54,658 nt of DNA. It comes from Paracoccus benzoatiresistens. Its GTDB lineage: Bacteria > Pseudomonadota > Alphaproteobacteria > Rhodobacterales > Rhodobacteraceae. The translations under genes were made by a program, and so were the position numbers. The DNA lies in NCBI RefSeq assembly GCF_026913015.1, contig NZ_JAPTYD010000024.1:1-54658 (forward strand), written 5' to 3'. Below, in pieces: positions 8,555-15,141 of this stretch (position 1 is its first letter; each line of letters opens with the position of its first letter). The notes beneath the pieces were generated by a model. It was not told where the DNA came from. It made no database searches and saw only the letters and a list, made by a program, of their open reading frames with translations.

Positions 8555-8648
8555 GGGAAACCTCGATTTCTTTGAGCAGCCTCACGCCCGTGGTACTTTC
8601 TCGGCGTGGGGACTGGAGGTGTTCAGAGTGGAGTGGGTGGCGTGTCAT
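8547..8648 (-). CDS. Possible 33-residue small ORF
   Basis: An ATG-to-TGA frame between the Cro-like and CII-like genes. Its stop overlaps the start of the CII-like gene (CCATGGCTGA), which suggests coupling. The product is basic (opens MTRHPLHSEH, ends EIEVSHG). The ribosome site is weak. It may be a genuine small protein or simply a translated leader for the gene downstream. Confidence 0.3.
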   Translation of the reverse strand: MTRHPLHSEHLQSPRRESTTGVRLLKEIEVSHG

Positions 8649-8710
8649 CAGTCTCGCCTGCGTGCCGTGTGGGGCGGATGTGGAAATGCGAGGAAAGGGC
8701 GCGGCGGCGG

Positions 8711-8965
8711 TTAGGCTGCTGCATCCTCTTGAGATTGGTCGGCGGGCAGAAAGTCCGGGAAGAAGTGGTTCGGAGTCAGGGGAAACCCGCGCCTGATGGC
8801 CTCAGTAAGCAGCTGAGCCTGAATGTCCGCGGGAATGAACCCTCCGGTTCCACCCCGATCTTTCGGATAGGTCCAGCGATGGATGCGAGACACATCGCGA
8901 CCCGTCATGTCTGCCACGGCTTGAAAGCCGCCGCAGAGCTTGATGATGGTTTGTGCAGGTTCCAT
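8711..8965 (-). CDS. Cro-like helix-turn-helix regulator
   Basis: 84 residues. Residues 5-35 (IIKLCGGFQAVADMTGRDVSRIHRW, in part) form a helix-turn-helix like those of small Cro/YdaS-type phage repressors, with the recognition helix around SRIHRWTYPKD. It is the first gene of the minus-strand early operon, divergent from the CI-like gene, with palindromic operators between the two. Its predicted promoter places the transcript start only about one base before the ATG, so the mRNA may be leaderless. It probably competes with the CI-like protein at these operators. Confidence 0.7.
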   Translation of the reverse strand: MEPAQTIIKLCGGFQAVADMTGRDVSRIHRWTYPKDRGGTGGFIPADIQAQLLTEAIRRGFPLTPNHFFPDFLPADQSQEDAAA

Positions 8966-8972
8966 ACTCGTA

Positions 8973-9001
8973 ATTATTGCGATTATCGCAAATTAAGGCA
9001 A
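8973..9001 (-). promoter_or_regulatory. Predicted PR-type promoter for the cro-like operon
   Basis: Read on the minus strand: -35 TTGCCT (8996-9001), a 17-bp spacer, -10 AATAAT (8973-8978). The spacer contains one perfect operator palindrome (8977-8991), so a bound repressor would block polymerase directly. Confidence 0.6.
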
Positions 9002-9050
9002 GGGCATAGTTTGCGGTTATCGCAGTATTATGCTGTTGCGATTTGCGCAA
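8977..9050. promoter_or_regulatory. OR-like operator cluster, three sites
   Basis: Three 15-bp sites: TTGCGATTATCGCAA at 8977-8991, TTGCGGTTATCGCAG at 9011-9025 and TTGCGATTTGCGCAA at 9036-9050. They share 6-bp palindromic arms (TTGCGA/TCGCAA) with a 3-bp centre. The centre-to-centre spacings are 34 and 25 bp. They fill the gap between the divergent CI-like and Cro-like genes, which is the layout of lambda OR1-OR3. Confidence 0.8.
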
Positions 9051-9059
9051 CATAGCCCC

Positions 9060-9362
9060 ATGGAAACGATTGACGCTAAGTGGATCATTGACCGGTTGAC
9101 CGGTAAGCGCGGCGAGAAGAGCGCCTTGGCTAAGGCCATGGGCGTGAGTGCCGCTGAGGTTAGTAAAATACTGAAAGGCGAACGGCGAGTTCAACCAGAG
9201 GAGATGGCTAAGGTTAAAGCATTCTTTGACGGTCCCGATGCTCCTGCCAGGCCAGCAGAGAAGCGGTTAGCGGACCGCCTGAAGCTGCTAACCGATGAAG
9301 AGCTTGATCTGATGTCAGGCGCTGTAGACGGGCTGATCGCTCGTCGCCGTGAGGGAGGTTGA
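9060..9362 (+). CDS. CI-like XRE-family phage repressor (short)
   Basis: 100 residues. Residues 20-55 give an XRE helix-turn-helix (KSALAKAMGVSAAEVSKILKG, in part), with recognition helix AAEVSKILKGER. A C-terminal helical segment of about 35 residues (KLLTDEELDLMSGAVDGLIA) could dimerise. There is no S24/LexA-like autocleavage domain, so induction would not work as in lambda. The ATG at 9060 is chosen because an earlier one at 9030 would lie inside the operators. Possible -10 TATTAT is at 9026-9031. No clear ribosome site precedes the ATG. It is divergent from the Cro-like gene and faces the early plus-strand arm, as cI does in lambda. Confidence 0.75.
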   Translation: METIDAKWIIDRLTGKRGEKSALAKAMGVSAAEVSKILKGERRVQPEEMAKVKAFFDGPDAPARPAEKRLADRLKLLTDEELDLMSGAVDGLIARRREGG

Positions 9363-10091
9363 TGATAGCCTCTACCTCCACCAAGACAGCTTCCGCGTCA
9401 TCGTTCATCTTTCCTCGAATCCCTTTCGTATAATGAGAACAATACAGGAACATCGCGAGCGTTGGAACACCCCTTGAAGCCCGACTTTTTGCGCGTTTGT
9501 GCCTTAAAATCATGCGTTACCAATATCTTGTGCTTAACCATACACAAAAACGCTTTAGTTGACCGCTATGCTAGCAGCTCGCGCGTTGTTAGTTGTTCTG
9601 CAGGTCAATTTTGCAGGTGTTTTGCCCGTTGATAAACGTCCGAAAACTAACTCTTTGGACAGGTCAAGACTTCCGGTCGCTCCATAGATCTCCGCCTGAC
9701 GACACCTTTGCCGGCTGTGGTGCGGCCACGCTGTGATAGGCATGGCAGGAAGGGCCAGCACCGGTGGGAACGCTTCATCGAGATTGCGGGGATAGACCCT
9801 GGTCCATCAGCCTTGCTGCCCTTCGCTGGCGCAGCAGGTTGCTCTGTGGCACTCAAGTAGACTTACCACTCCAGGGATGTAGGGCTTCTCATCTCCCATC
9901 ATAAGCGGCCTTCTGGCCGTTACGCAGGAGGATGTCAGGCGAGTAGTGTCACAGCAGCCCAATCTCCCGATGCCCAAGCAATACCTACTTCAACCCTTCG
10001 AAGTGCGGGGTGTCTTATGCCAAGACCTTAGTCTGATCAGACGGGCGCGGTCATTGCATGATACGCGGAATGAGCATACCAGCCGGCTGCA
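9363..10091. other. Intergenic stretch behind the repressor gene
   Basis: No supported gene. Short frames on both strands have no motif and lack consistent codon bias. A G-C hairpin with a TTCT loop sits near 9906-9922, just before a GGAGG-ATG that opens only a three-codon frame. Lambda carries rexAB in the equivalent place; here nothing similar is left. Confidence 0.4.
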
Positions 10092-10120
10092 ATGCAATCT
10101 TCACTTACCCCAGATTGCAT
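10092..10120 (+). other. Perfect 9-bp hairpin
   Basis: ATGCAATCT / AGATTGCAT with an 11-nt loop, lying 5 bases before a strong terminator hairpin. It is less GC-rich than the terminators and may be part of a small structured RNA. Confidence 0.45.
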
Positions 10121-10125
10121 ACTCA

Positions 10126-10156
10126 CCCCCGGCGCCACGACACGCCGGGGGTTTTT
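10126..10156 (+). terminator. Rho-independent terminator
   Basis: A 9-bp stem CCCCCGGCG/CGCCGGGGG, 8-nt loop, then TTTTT. It is strong and points along the plus strand, so it would stop transcription from the repressor side before the OL-like region. Confidence 0.8.
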
Positions 10157-10202
10157 CCATGGGGCTTGTTAAAACTTCCCAACCAGCGCTAACATCTTGG
10201 TG

Positions 10203-10222
10203 CCCTACCTATGACGGTAGGG
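10203..10222 (+). other. 7-bp hairpin between two terminators
   Basis: CCCTACC/GGTAGGG with a 6-nt loop. It is the third of four hairpins packed into 170 bases and has no T-tract. Possibly part of a small RNA. Confidence 0.35.
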
Positions 10223-10238
10223 TTGTAGTACTGAGTAC

Positions 10239-10260
10239 GCCCCGCCACGAGCGGGGCTTT
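10239..10260 (+). terminator. Second Rho-independent terminator
   Basis: GCCCCGC/GCGGGGC with a CACGA loop, then TTTCTC. It abuts the stop codon of the small minus-strand gene at 10262 and would end a plus-strand transcript that passes the first terminator or begins after it. Confidence 0.65.
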
Positions 10261-10261
10261 C

Positions 10262-10458
10262 TCATGCGTTGACGGCTAGTTTCTCGGTCAGTGCCTCCAG
10301 ACCCGCAATCGCGACGTCATAGCTGGACCCGGCCTTCGGGAAATCGGCTCGCTGCTTGCGGTAGAACGTCAGCCATTCGTCCAGTTTATTTAATGGTACG
10401 TCCCTGCCCACTGCTGGCCGGTGACCGTGAATGTCTTGTTGTCGTGCGTGATCTTCAT
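10262..10458 (-). pseudogene. Frameshifted small phage gene
   Basis: The ATG at 10458 gives MKITHDNKTFTVTGQQWAGT, then a TAA after 22 codons. In the next frame the sequence continues with NKLDEWLTFYRKQRADFPKAG and runs to a TGA at 10262. The two parts read as one protein of about 65 residues, and the span (197 bases) is one base off a multiple of three, so a single-base indel near 10390 is likely. The product would be a small protein of unknown function. It is transcribed away from the OL-like operators and towards the terminator cluster. Confidence 0.55.
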
Positions 10459-10557
10459 AGCGCCGTGATGGCCGGATCGGGACCGAGTCGCAAGCGCCGC
10501 CGTTCGACGCTGACATGAGCAGCATGGCAGGCTCGAATCATGAGTGCGGCATGTTAT

Positions 10558-10607
10558 TTGCGATTATCGCAATATTTAGGCTTGCGCTACTTTTGCGATT
10601 AACGCAA
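10558..10607. promoter_or_regulatory. OL-like operator cluster, two sites
   Basis: TTGCGATTATCGCAA at 10558-10572 is identical to the first OR-like site. TTGCGATTAACGCAA at 10593-10607 differs by one base. They are 35 bp apart (start to start) and sit ahead of the plus-strand early genes, 1.5 kb from the OR-like cluster. The same repressor should therefore control both arms, possibly with DNA looping. Confidence 0.8.
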
Positions 10608-10610
10608 TAT
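10582..10610 (+). promoter_or_regulatory. Predicted PL-type promoter
   Basis: -35 TTGCGC (10582-10587), 17-bp spacer, -10 CAATAT (10605-10610). The operator at 10593-10607 covers the spacer and touches the -10, the same geometry as at the cro-side promoter. The expected start near 10617 leaves a leader of about 37 bases before the first gene. Confidence 0.55.
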
Positions 10611-10653
10611 TTCTCTCAACAGCACATCCCGTGCTGGATGGAGAAAAGCCCCA

Positions 10654-10776
10654 ATGCTTTCGCATGAGACGTTTCAAAACCCCATCACGAACGAGGCCCT
10701 CGGCCAGACCATCCTGCACCTGATTTACGCCCAGCTTGTTCTGCTGGCCTCGGCTGAACTGACGAGGTTGCGCTGA
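10654..10776 (+). CDS. Small phage early protein, 40 residues
   Basis: First frame after the PL-like promoter. The product opens MLSHETFQNP and has a helical, Leu/Ala-rich second half (HLIYAQLVLLASAELTRLR). A GGATGGAGAA stretch upstream can act as the ribosome site, and the stop overlaps the next start as TGATG. No family is recognised; the position is that of N/cIII-type early genes in lambda. Confidence 0.5.
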   Translation: MLSHETFQNPITNEALGQTILHLIYAQLVLLASAELTRLR

Positions 10777-10994
10777 TGGGCCGCCTCGATCCCCTCAACT
10801 GCATCGCGTGGGGCAGCATCGGCCTCGGCATCATTCTGTTCTGGGTCTGGCTGGCACTGCCTCTCCTGCCCCCGAGTGCGGAAGCGCTGCAGGCCGCGTG
10901 GGAGGCTGTGGAAGCAGCTGGCACCCTCAACGGCTGCAAAACACTATCGCTTCTACCGGGCGAATGCGTCGCCTGGGCTCAGGAGGCGCGCTGA
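10776..10994 (+). CDS. Small single-span membrane protein of the phage
   Basis: 72 residues with one hydrophobic helix at about residues 14-33 (SIGLGIILFWVWLALPLL), then a helical Ala/Glu-rich tail with two cysteines. Start and stop overlap both neighbours (TGATG, then ATG at the last base), so it belongs to the early operon. It could be a superinfection-exclusion or host-modifying protein, but no homologue is recognised. Confidence 0.5.
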   Translation: MGRLDPLNCIAWGSIGLGIILFWVWLALPLLPPSAEALQAAWEAVEAAGTLNGCKTLSLLPGECVAWAQEAR

Positions 10995-11147
10995 TGTCTC
11001 CCGAACGCCTCCACGAACTCGGCAGCGCGCTTGAAGCGGCCGCCACCATGGCCCCCCGGCAGCCCCATCAAGATGAACCCCCTCGAAATCGCCCACGCGC
11101 TGATGAGCGCCGTGGCGCAGCTCAAGGAGATGCAGCGCCATGGCTGA
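10994..11147 (+). pseudogene. Small phage gene with probable C-run frameshift
   Basis: The frame from 10994 begins MSPERLHELGSALEAAATMA. After a run of six C at 11052-11057 it turns into an Arg/Pro-rich stretch typical of a wrong frame. Removing one C joins it to a sensible helical sequence (MNPLEIAHALMSAVAQLKEM, starting at 11073) that ends at a TGA overlapping the next gene's start at 11140. The restored protein would be about 50 residues. Alternatively the 24-codon frame 11073-11147 is translated on its own. Function unknown. Confidence 0.45.
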
Positions 11148-11466
11148 TCTTCCCCGCATGATCCGCACCCCTATGCCCCCGATCCTCTACCTGGTGGTGC
11201 AGGACTTCGGCCCCGGCTTTGGCATCGGCAGCGGCGACGTAACCGGCTGCCGCGACACGGCCTATGACAATTTCGCGGACGCGGCAGAGAACGGCCGCCC
11301 GGTCGCAGTCTGGGAAATCGCCACCCATGGTGGCCTTCCGGTCTGCCTCAAGGACGACACCGACACCTTTGAACGCGAACTGCAGGAAGTCTGCATCGCC
11401 CGCGATCTCGACTGGCCGACCGTGCGCCGGATTGAGGACGCGCCATTCCCCATCGCAGCGGAGTAA
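11140..11466 (+). CDS. Phage hypothetical protein, 108 residues
   Basis: Begins MADLPRMIRTPMPPILYLVVQDFG. It has a compact alpha/beta look with the segment AENGRPVAVWEIATHGG and an acidic C-terminal half. No known family. It overlaps the small gene before it by 8 bases, and its TAA overlaps the start of the YqaJ gene (TAATG), so it is co-translated with the recombination genes. Confidence 0.6.
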   Translation: MADLPRMIRTPMPPILYLVVQDFGPGFGIGSGDVTGCRDTAYDNFADAAENGRPVAVWEIATHGGLPVCLKDDTDTFERELQEVCIARDLDWPTVRRIEDAPFPIAAE

Positions 11467-12437
11467 TGACTATGAACCAGATCGTGGGAAGGGATTTCCT
11501 GGCGCGCCGCCGCCATGGCATCGGCGGGTCGGACATTGCGGCCATTGTCGGCCTGTCCAAGTTCGCCACGCCCTATGACGTTTGGCTGTCGAAGCGCGGC
11601 GAGGCCGTCGAGGAAGATGGCGACAAGCCCTGGCTCTATTGGGGCTCGATCCTCGAGGATGTGGTCGCGAAGGAATACGCCCTGCGCACCGGCGCCAAGG
11701 TTCAGCGTGTCAACGCGCAGCTGATCCACCCCGAGCATTCCTTCGCCATGGCGAACATCGACCGCGCTGTCGTGAACCCGAATATTCGCGGCAACGTCCG
11801 CTGGATCGACGGGCGCCTGACCACCGACCGGATCCTCGAGTGCAAGACGGCCAACGGCTTCGCGGCCAGTGTCTGGGGCGCCGATGGCACCGACGAAATC
11901 CCCGAAAACTACCTCTGCCAGGTGCAGTGGTACATGGGGATCACCGGCGCGCGCTACGCCGACTTGGCAGTGCTGATCGGCGGCAGCGATTACCGCAGCT
12001 ACACGATCGAGGCGCACCCTGAACTGTTCGCGGACCTGCTGACTGAGGCCGCGGTGTTCTGGAAGCTGGTCGAGGAAGGCATCGCACCTGACCCGGAAAC
12101 CGTGGCTGACGCGCAGGCCCGCTGGCCGCAGCACCTGAAAGCCAAATCGCATATGGCCAGCGGCGCGGCCGCGCGCGCCGTCGATGACCTTGCCGAGATC
12201 AAGGAACAGATGGCGGACCTTAAGCGCCGCGAGGACGAGCTGAAGCTGGTCATCATGGCCGACATGCAGGACGCCGAAGTCCTGACCGACATGGGCGAGC
12301 CGATCGCCACCTGGAAGATGCAGGTGTCCGAGCGGATCGACACCAGGGCGCTGCGCAAAGACCACCCCGAAATCGCTGCTCTCTACAGCACCGAATCCAC
12401 GACGCGCGTCCTGCGCCTCAAATCCAAGAAGGACTGA
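11466..12437 (+). CDS. YqaJ-like phage recombination exonuclease
   Basis: 323 residues. The N-terminal half matches the YqaJ viral recombinase family (lambda-exonuclease fold, PD-(D/E)XK): RRRHGIGGSDIAAIVGLSKF near residue 15 (in part), WGSILEDVVAKEYA with the conserved Glu, then D in the WIDGRL segment and the ECKT motif that supplies Glu and Lys. The C-terminal third is a coiled-coil-like helix (LAEIKEQMADLKRREDELK). Such enzymes resect double-stranded ends 5' to 3' and hand single strands to an annealase, which here is encoded next. The start overlaps the previous stop; an ATG two codons later is equally possible. Confidence 0.85.
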   Translation: MTMNQIVGRDFLARRRHGIGGSDIAAIVGLSKFATPYDVWLSKRGEAVEEDGDKPWLYWGSILEDVVAKEYALRTGAKVQRVNAQLIHPEHSFAMANIDRAVVNPNIRGNVRWIDGRLTTDRILECKTANGFAASVWGADGTDEIPENYLCQVQWYMGITGARYADLAVLIGGSDYRSYTIEAHPELFADLLTEAAVFWKLVEEGIAPDPETVADAQARWPQHLKAKSHMASGAAARAVDDLAEIKEQMADLKRREDELKLVIMADMQDAEVLTDMGEPIATWKMQVSERIDTRALRKDHPEIAALYSTESTTRVLRLKSKKD

Positions 12438-12439
12438 CT

Positions 12440-13492
12440 ATGAATACCATGACGCATCAATCGAGCGCGCTGGCGATGGCACCCGAAGGGCAGGCCATCG
12501 CGCCGCAGAACCGCCCTTCCATGGGCATCCTGAACCCGACCAACTTGGCCGAGGCAATGGAAATGGCGAAGCTCCTAGCCGACTCCTCGATCGTCCCGAA
12601 GGACTTCGTGGGCAAGCCAGGCAACGTGCTGGTTGCCGTCCAGTGGGGCGCGGAACTCGGCCTGGCACCGCTGCAGGCCATGCAGTCGATCGCTGTCATC
12701 AATGGGCGCCCGTCGATCTGGGGCGACGCCATGCTGGCGCTGGTCCAAGGGTCCGGCGTGCTGGAATCCATCGATGAGGTGATCAGAGAAGACGGACAGA
12801 TTGCGACCTGCACCATCCGCCGTCGCGGTCAGGCCAACCCGGTTGTGCGTCAGTTCACCATGGACGAGGCCAAGAAGGCGGGGCTGGTTGGTAAGGCTGG
12901 CCCTTGGCAGCAATACCCGCGCCGGATGCTGCAGCTCCGCGCCCGTGGCTTCGCGCTGCGGGATGCCTTCGCAGACGTGCTGCGCGGCGTCGCCATCGCC
13001 GAGGAGGTGCGCGACACGCCGGTCATGCGGGACGTGACGCCCGAGGAAGGTGTGATCGAAGGTCCCGCCACAGCGAGCGCCAAGGTGCGGAACAAGATCG
13101 CCGAGAAGAAGGCACCGGCTGTCACCCTGAGCGACGTGAAGGACCGGATCGCCGCGGCCAAGACCGAGGACGAGTTGCAGAAGGTCGGCGCTGACTGCAC
13201 GAAGTTGTCAGGCGATGAGAAGGCCGAAGCCCGCAAAGCCTATTCCGACCGGCTGGCGGCACTCAAGACGCCCGCCGAGGAGCCCAAGGCTGGCACGTCG
13301 CTGACCGACCTGATCCAGAACACCGACAAGGGCATCCGCCGCGAACTGACCAACGGTGCGCCCTACAAGGCCACGCTGGATTTCTACGGCACCGAGCTGG
13401 CGCAGATCCTCGAAGGCGCGCCGGATGAACACGCCGCGATGATGGCCGAATACGAGCAGATCGCCGCGGAGCGCGACGGCGCCGACGCCTGA
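12440..13492 (+). CDS. RecT-like single-strand annealing protein
   Basis: 350 residues. Residues 30-190 fit the RecT family: AMEMAKLLADSSIVPKDF, VLVAVQWGAELGLAPLQAMQ, and QYPRRMLQLRARGFALRD, the last being a hallmark of this group. The C-terminal 150 residues are charged and less conserved. RecT proteins anneal complementary single strands and promote strand invasion without ATP. It starts 2 bases after the exonuclease gene ends, forming the usual two-gene phage recombination pair. A terminator follows at 13536. Confidence 0.85.
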   Translation: MNTMTHQSSALAMAPEGQAIAPQNRPSMGILNPTNLAEAMEMAKLLADSSIVPKDFVGKPGNVLVAVQWGAELGLAPLQAMQSIAVINGRPSIWGDAMLALVQGSGVLESIDEVIREDGQIATCTIRRRGQANPVVRQFTMDEAKKAGLVGKAGPWQQYPRRMLQLRARGFALRDAFADVLRGVAIAEEVRDTPVMRDVTPEEGVIEGPATASAKVRNKIAEKKAPAVTLSDVKDRIAAAKTEDELQKVGADCTKLSGDEKAEARKAYSDRLAALKTPAEEPKAGTSLTDLIQNTDKGIRRELTNGAPYKATLDFYGTELAQILEGAPDEHAAMMAEYEQIAAERDGADA

Positions 13493-13535
13493 TCCTCCCG
13501 CCGCAACCCGCCGTCAGATCGGGTCGCGGCCACCT

Positions 13536-13576
13536 CCCCGGCTGGTCCTGCACGCCAGCGCCAGCCGGGGCTTTTC
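13536..13576 (+). terminator. Rho-independent terminator after recT-like gene
   Basis: A 10-bp perfect stem CCCCGGCTGG/CCAGCCGGGG with a 15-nt loop, then CTTTTCC. It would partially separate the recombination genes from the methylase and integrase genes. Confidence 0.75.
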
Positions 13577-13596
13577 CCCAGACCAGGAGCGATGAC

Positions 13597-14295
13597 ATGA
13601 ATAACGATCGCGGCATGATGCGCGTCCTGATCGGCTGTAAAACCTCCGGCATTGCCCGCCGCGCCTTCGCCGCCCTCGGCCATGATGTCTGGTCTTGCGA
13701 CATTGAGGCAGCCGAGGATGGCAGCAACCGCCATATTCGTTGCGATATCCGCGACGGGATCCTGAACGAGGGGTGGGATTTGCTCGCCGTCATGCACCCG
13801 CCCTGCACGCGCCTGTGCCGATCCGGCCGCCAGTGGATGAGCGGCCCCGACAAATGGACAGAGCCCTAGAAGCTGCCGCAGGACAGGACATGGGACGATA
13901 TCCGGGTCGAGTTTGAGCTTGGTGTGTCGATCTTCACCGCCTGCTGGACGGTGCCGATCGAGCGCGTGGCTGTCGAGAACCCGGAAATGAACGACCTGGC
14001 GCGCGACCGCATGCCAATCGACCTGCCCAAGCCGCAGATGGTGCAGCCCTTCTGGTTCGGGCATCCCGAGTACAAGGCGACGGGTTGGTATCTGCGCGGC
14101 CTGCCGAAGCTGTCGGCGACCGATATCCTTCCTGAGCCAGAGCGTGGATCTGGTGAATGGAAGCGCTGGAACCGCGTGCATCGAATGCCGCCTGGTCCCG
14201 AGCGGGCTCGCCTGCGCAGTCGGTCGTTCCCGGGGATGATGCAGGCCGCTGCGGTTCAGTGGACGGGCTATGCCCTGCGGAAGGCGGCAGCATGA
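13597..14295 (+). pseudogene. Phage DNA-methylase-like gene split by an in-frame TAG
   Basis: The frame reads MRVLIGCKTSGIARRAFAALGH (from the second start, in part), WSCDIEAAEDGSNRHIRCDI and LAVMHPPCTRLCRSG, then meets TAG at 13867-13869. The same frame stays open beyond it for 142 codons with clearly related sequence (FTACWTVPIERVAVENPEMN, VQPFWFGHPEYKATGWYLRG). The layout, with an early G-x-x-T/S-G loop, a HPPC motif and ERVAVENP, resembles C5-cytosine methylases (PC and ENV motifs), though it is shorter than most. Full length would be 232 residues. The stop most simply marks a dead gene. Confidence 0.65.
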
Positions 14296-15011
14296 GCGCC
14301 CCTGCCCTCCCCAAGTCCAACACCAGCAAGGCGCTGTTCCGCGCGCAGGCGGGACGCAGCCGCGCCTCAGCACCGACGCTCTGTGACGACCTGCCGACGC
14401 AGCGAAAGCCCGACAGCGACCGCCGCGCCCATGACTACTACCCCACGGGCCAGCCCGAGGCGATCCGGGGCTTGCTGGACCGCGACGGCGACGTGATCCG
14501 GGCGTGCGGGTCGTTGTGGGAGCCGGCCTGCGGCGAGGGCGCGCTGGTGAAGGAAATCCGGAACGCCCGAATCCCCTGCTGCGCGTCCGACCTGATCGAC
14601 CGGGGATGCCCCGACAGCTGGATGGCCGACTATTTCACCTGCATGTGCAGCCGCGCCCGAGCAATCATCACCAATCCGCCTTACAACCTGATCAACGCGC
14701 GCGATGGGCACGGCCGCTGGTTGCGCCATACGCTGCAGATGCCGGGTTGGGATTATCTCGCCCTGCTGCTGTCGTGGGATTGGCCGGCGGCCCGCGCCAA
14801 TGGCCTCGGCAATCTGCTGGACTCGCAGCCCTTCTCATACTGCTACCTGATGCGGTGGAAGCTGGACTTCACCGGCGAAGGCTCGCCCCCGCAACGCAAC
14901 GTGTGGTTCGTCTGGGACAAGCGCGATCCGCGCGGCCCCTCTCACCCAAAGCAACACCCTGATTTCCGGTGGATGGACCGGATCGGCGCTCGGCAGGAGG
15001 TGCTATTTTGA
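14292..15011 (+). CDS. Phage DNA adenine-methylase-like protein
   Basis: 239 residues. EPACGEG (77-83) matches the SAM-binding motif I of N6-adenine methyltransferases and NPPYN (128-132) matches the catalytic motif IV. The C-terminal part with WKLDFTGEGSPPQRNVWFVW is common in phage-encoded members. There is no visible target-recognition domain, so it is probably a small orphan methylase that modifies phage DNA against host restriction. The ATG overlaps the stop of the split methylase-like gene (ATGA). Confidence 0.78.
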   Translation: MSAPALPKSNTSKALFRAQAGRSRASAPTLCDDLPTQRKPDSDRRAHDYYPTGQPEAIRGLLDRDGDVIRACGSLWEPACGEGALVKEIRNARIPCCASDLIDRGCPDSWMADYFTCMCSRARAIITNPPYNLINARDGHGRWLRHTLQMPGWDYLALLLSWDWPAARANGLGNLLDSQPFSYCYLMRWKLDFTGEGSPPQRNVWFVWDKRDPRGPSHPKQHPDFRWMDRIGARQEVLF

Positions 15012-15141
15012 CGGCACATCCACGAATCATAGACACCGGCGACAACGGCAGCACAATTGGCCCCGATTTTTGGCAGGTAGCGCGAGCCTATGCCGCGAAA
15101 TGCAAGGCCAGAAAGGCCGCACAGGACAACGAGGATCCAGA

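Noticed and set aside
9214..9409. Minus-strand frame of 64 codons antisense to the repressor gene's end, with GAGGAA before its ATG
   Set aside because: Most of it is the reverse complement of coding sequence with matching codon phase; the product has no motif. A ribosome-like stretch alone is weak support.
9946..10272. Plus-strand frame of 108 codons with GTG start
   Set aside because: It runs through two terminator hairpins and has no recognisable protein features.
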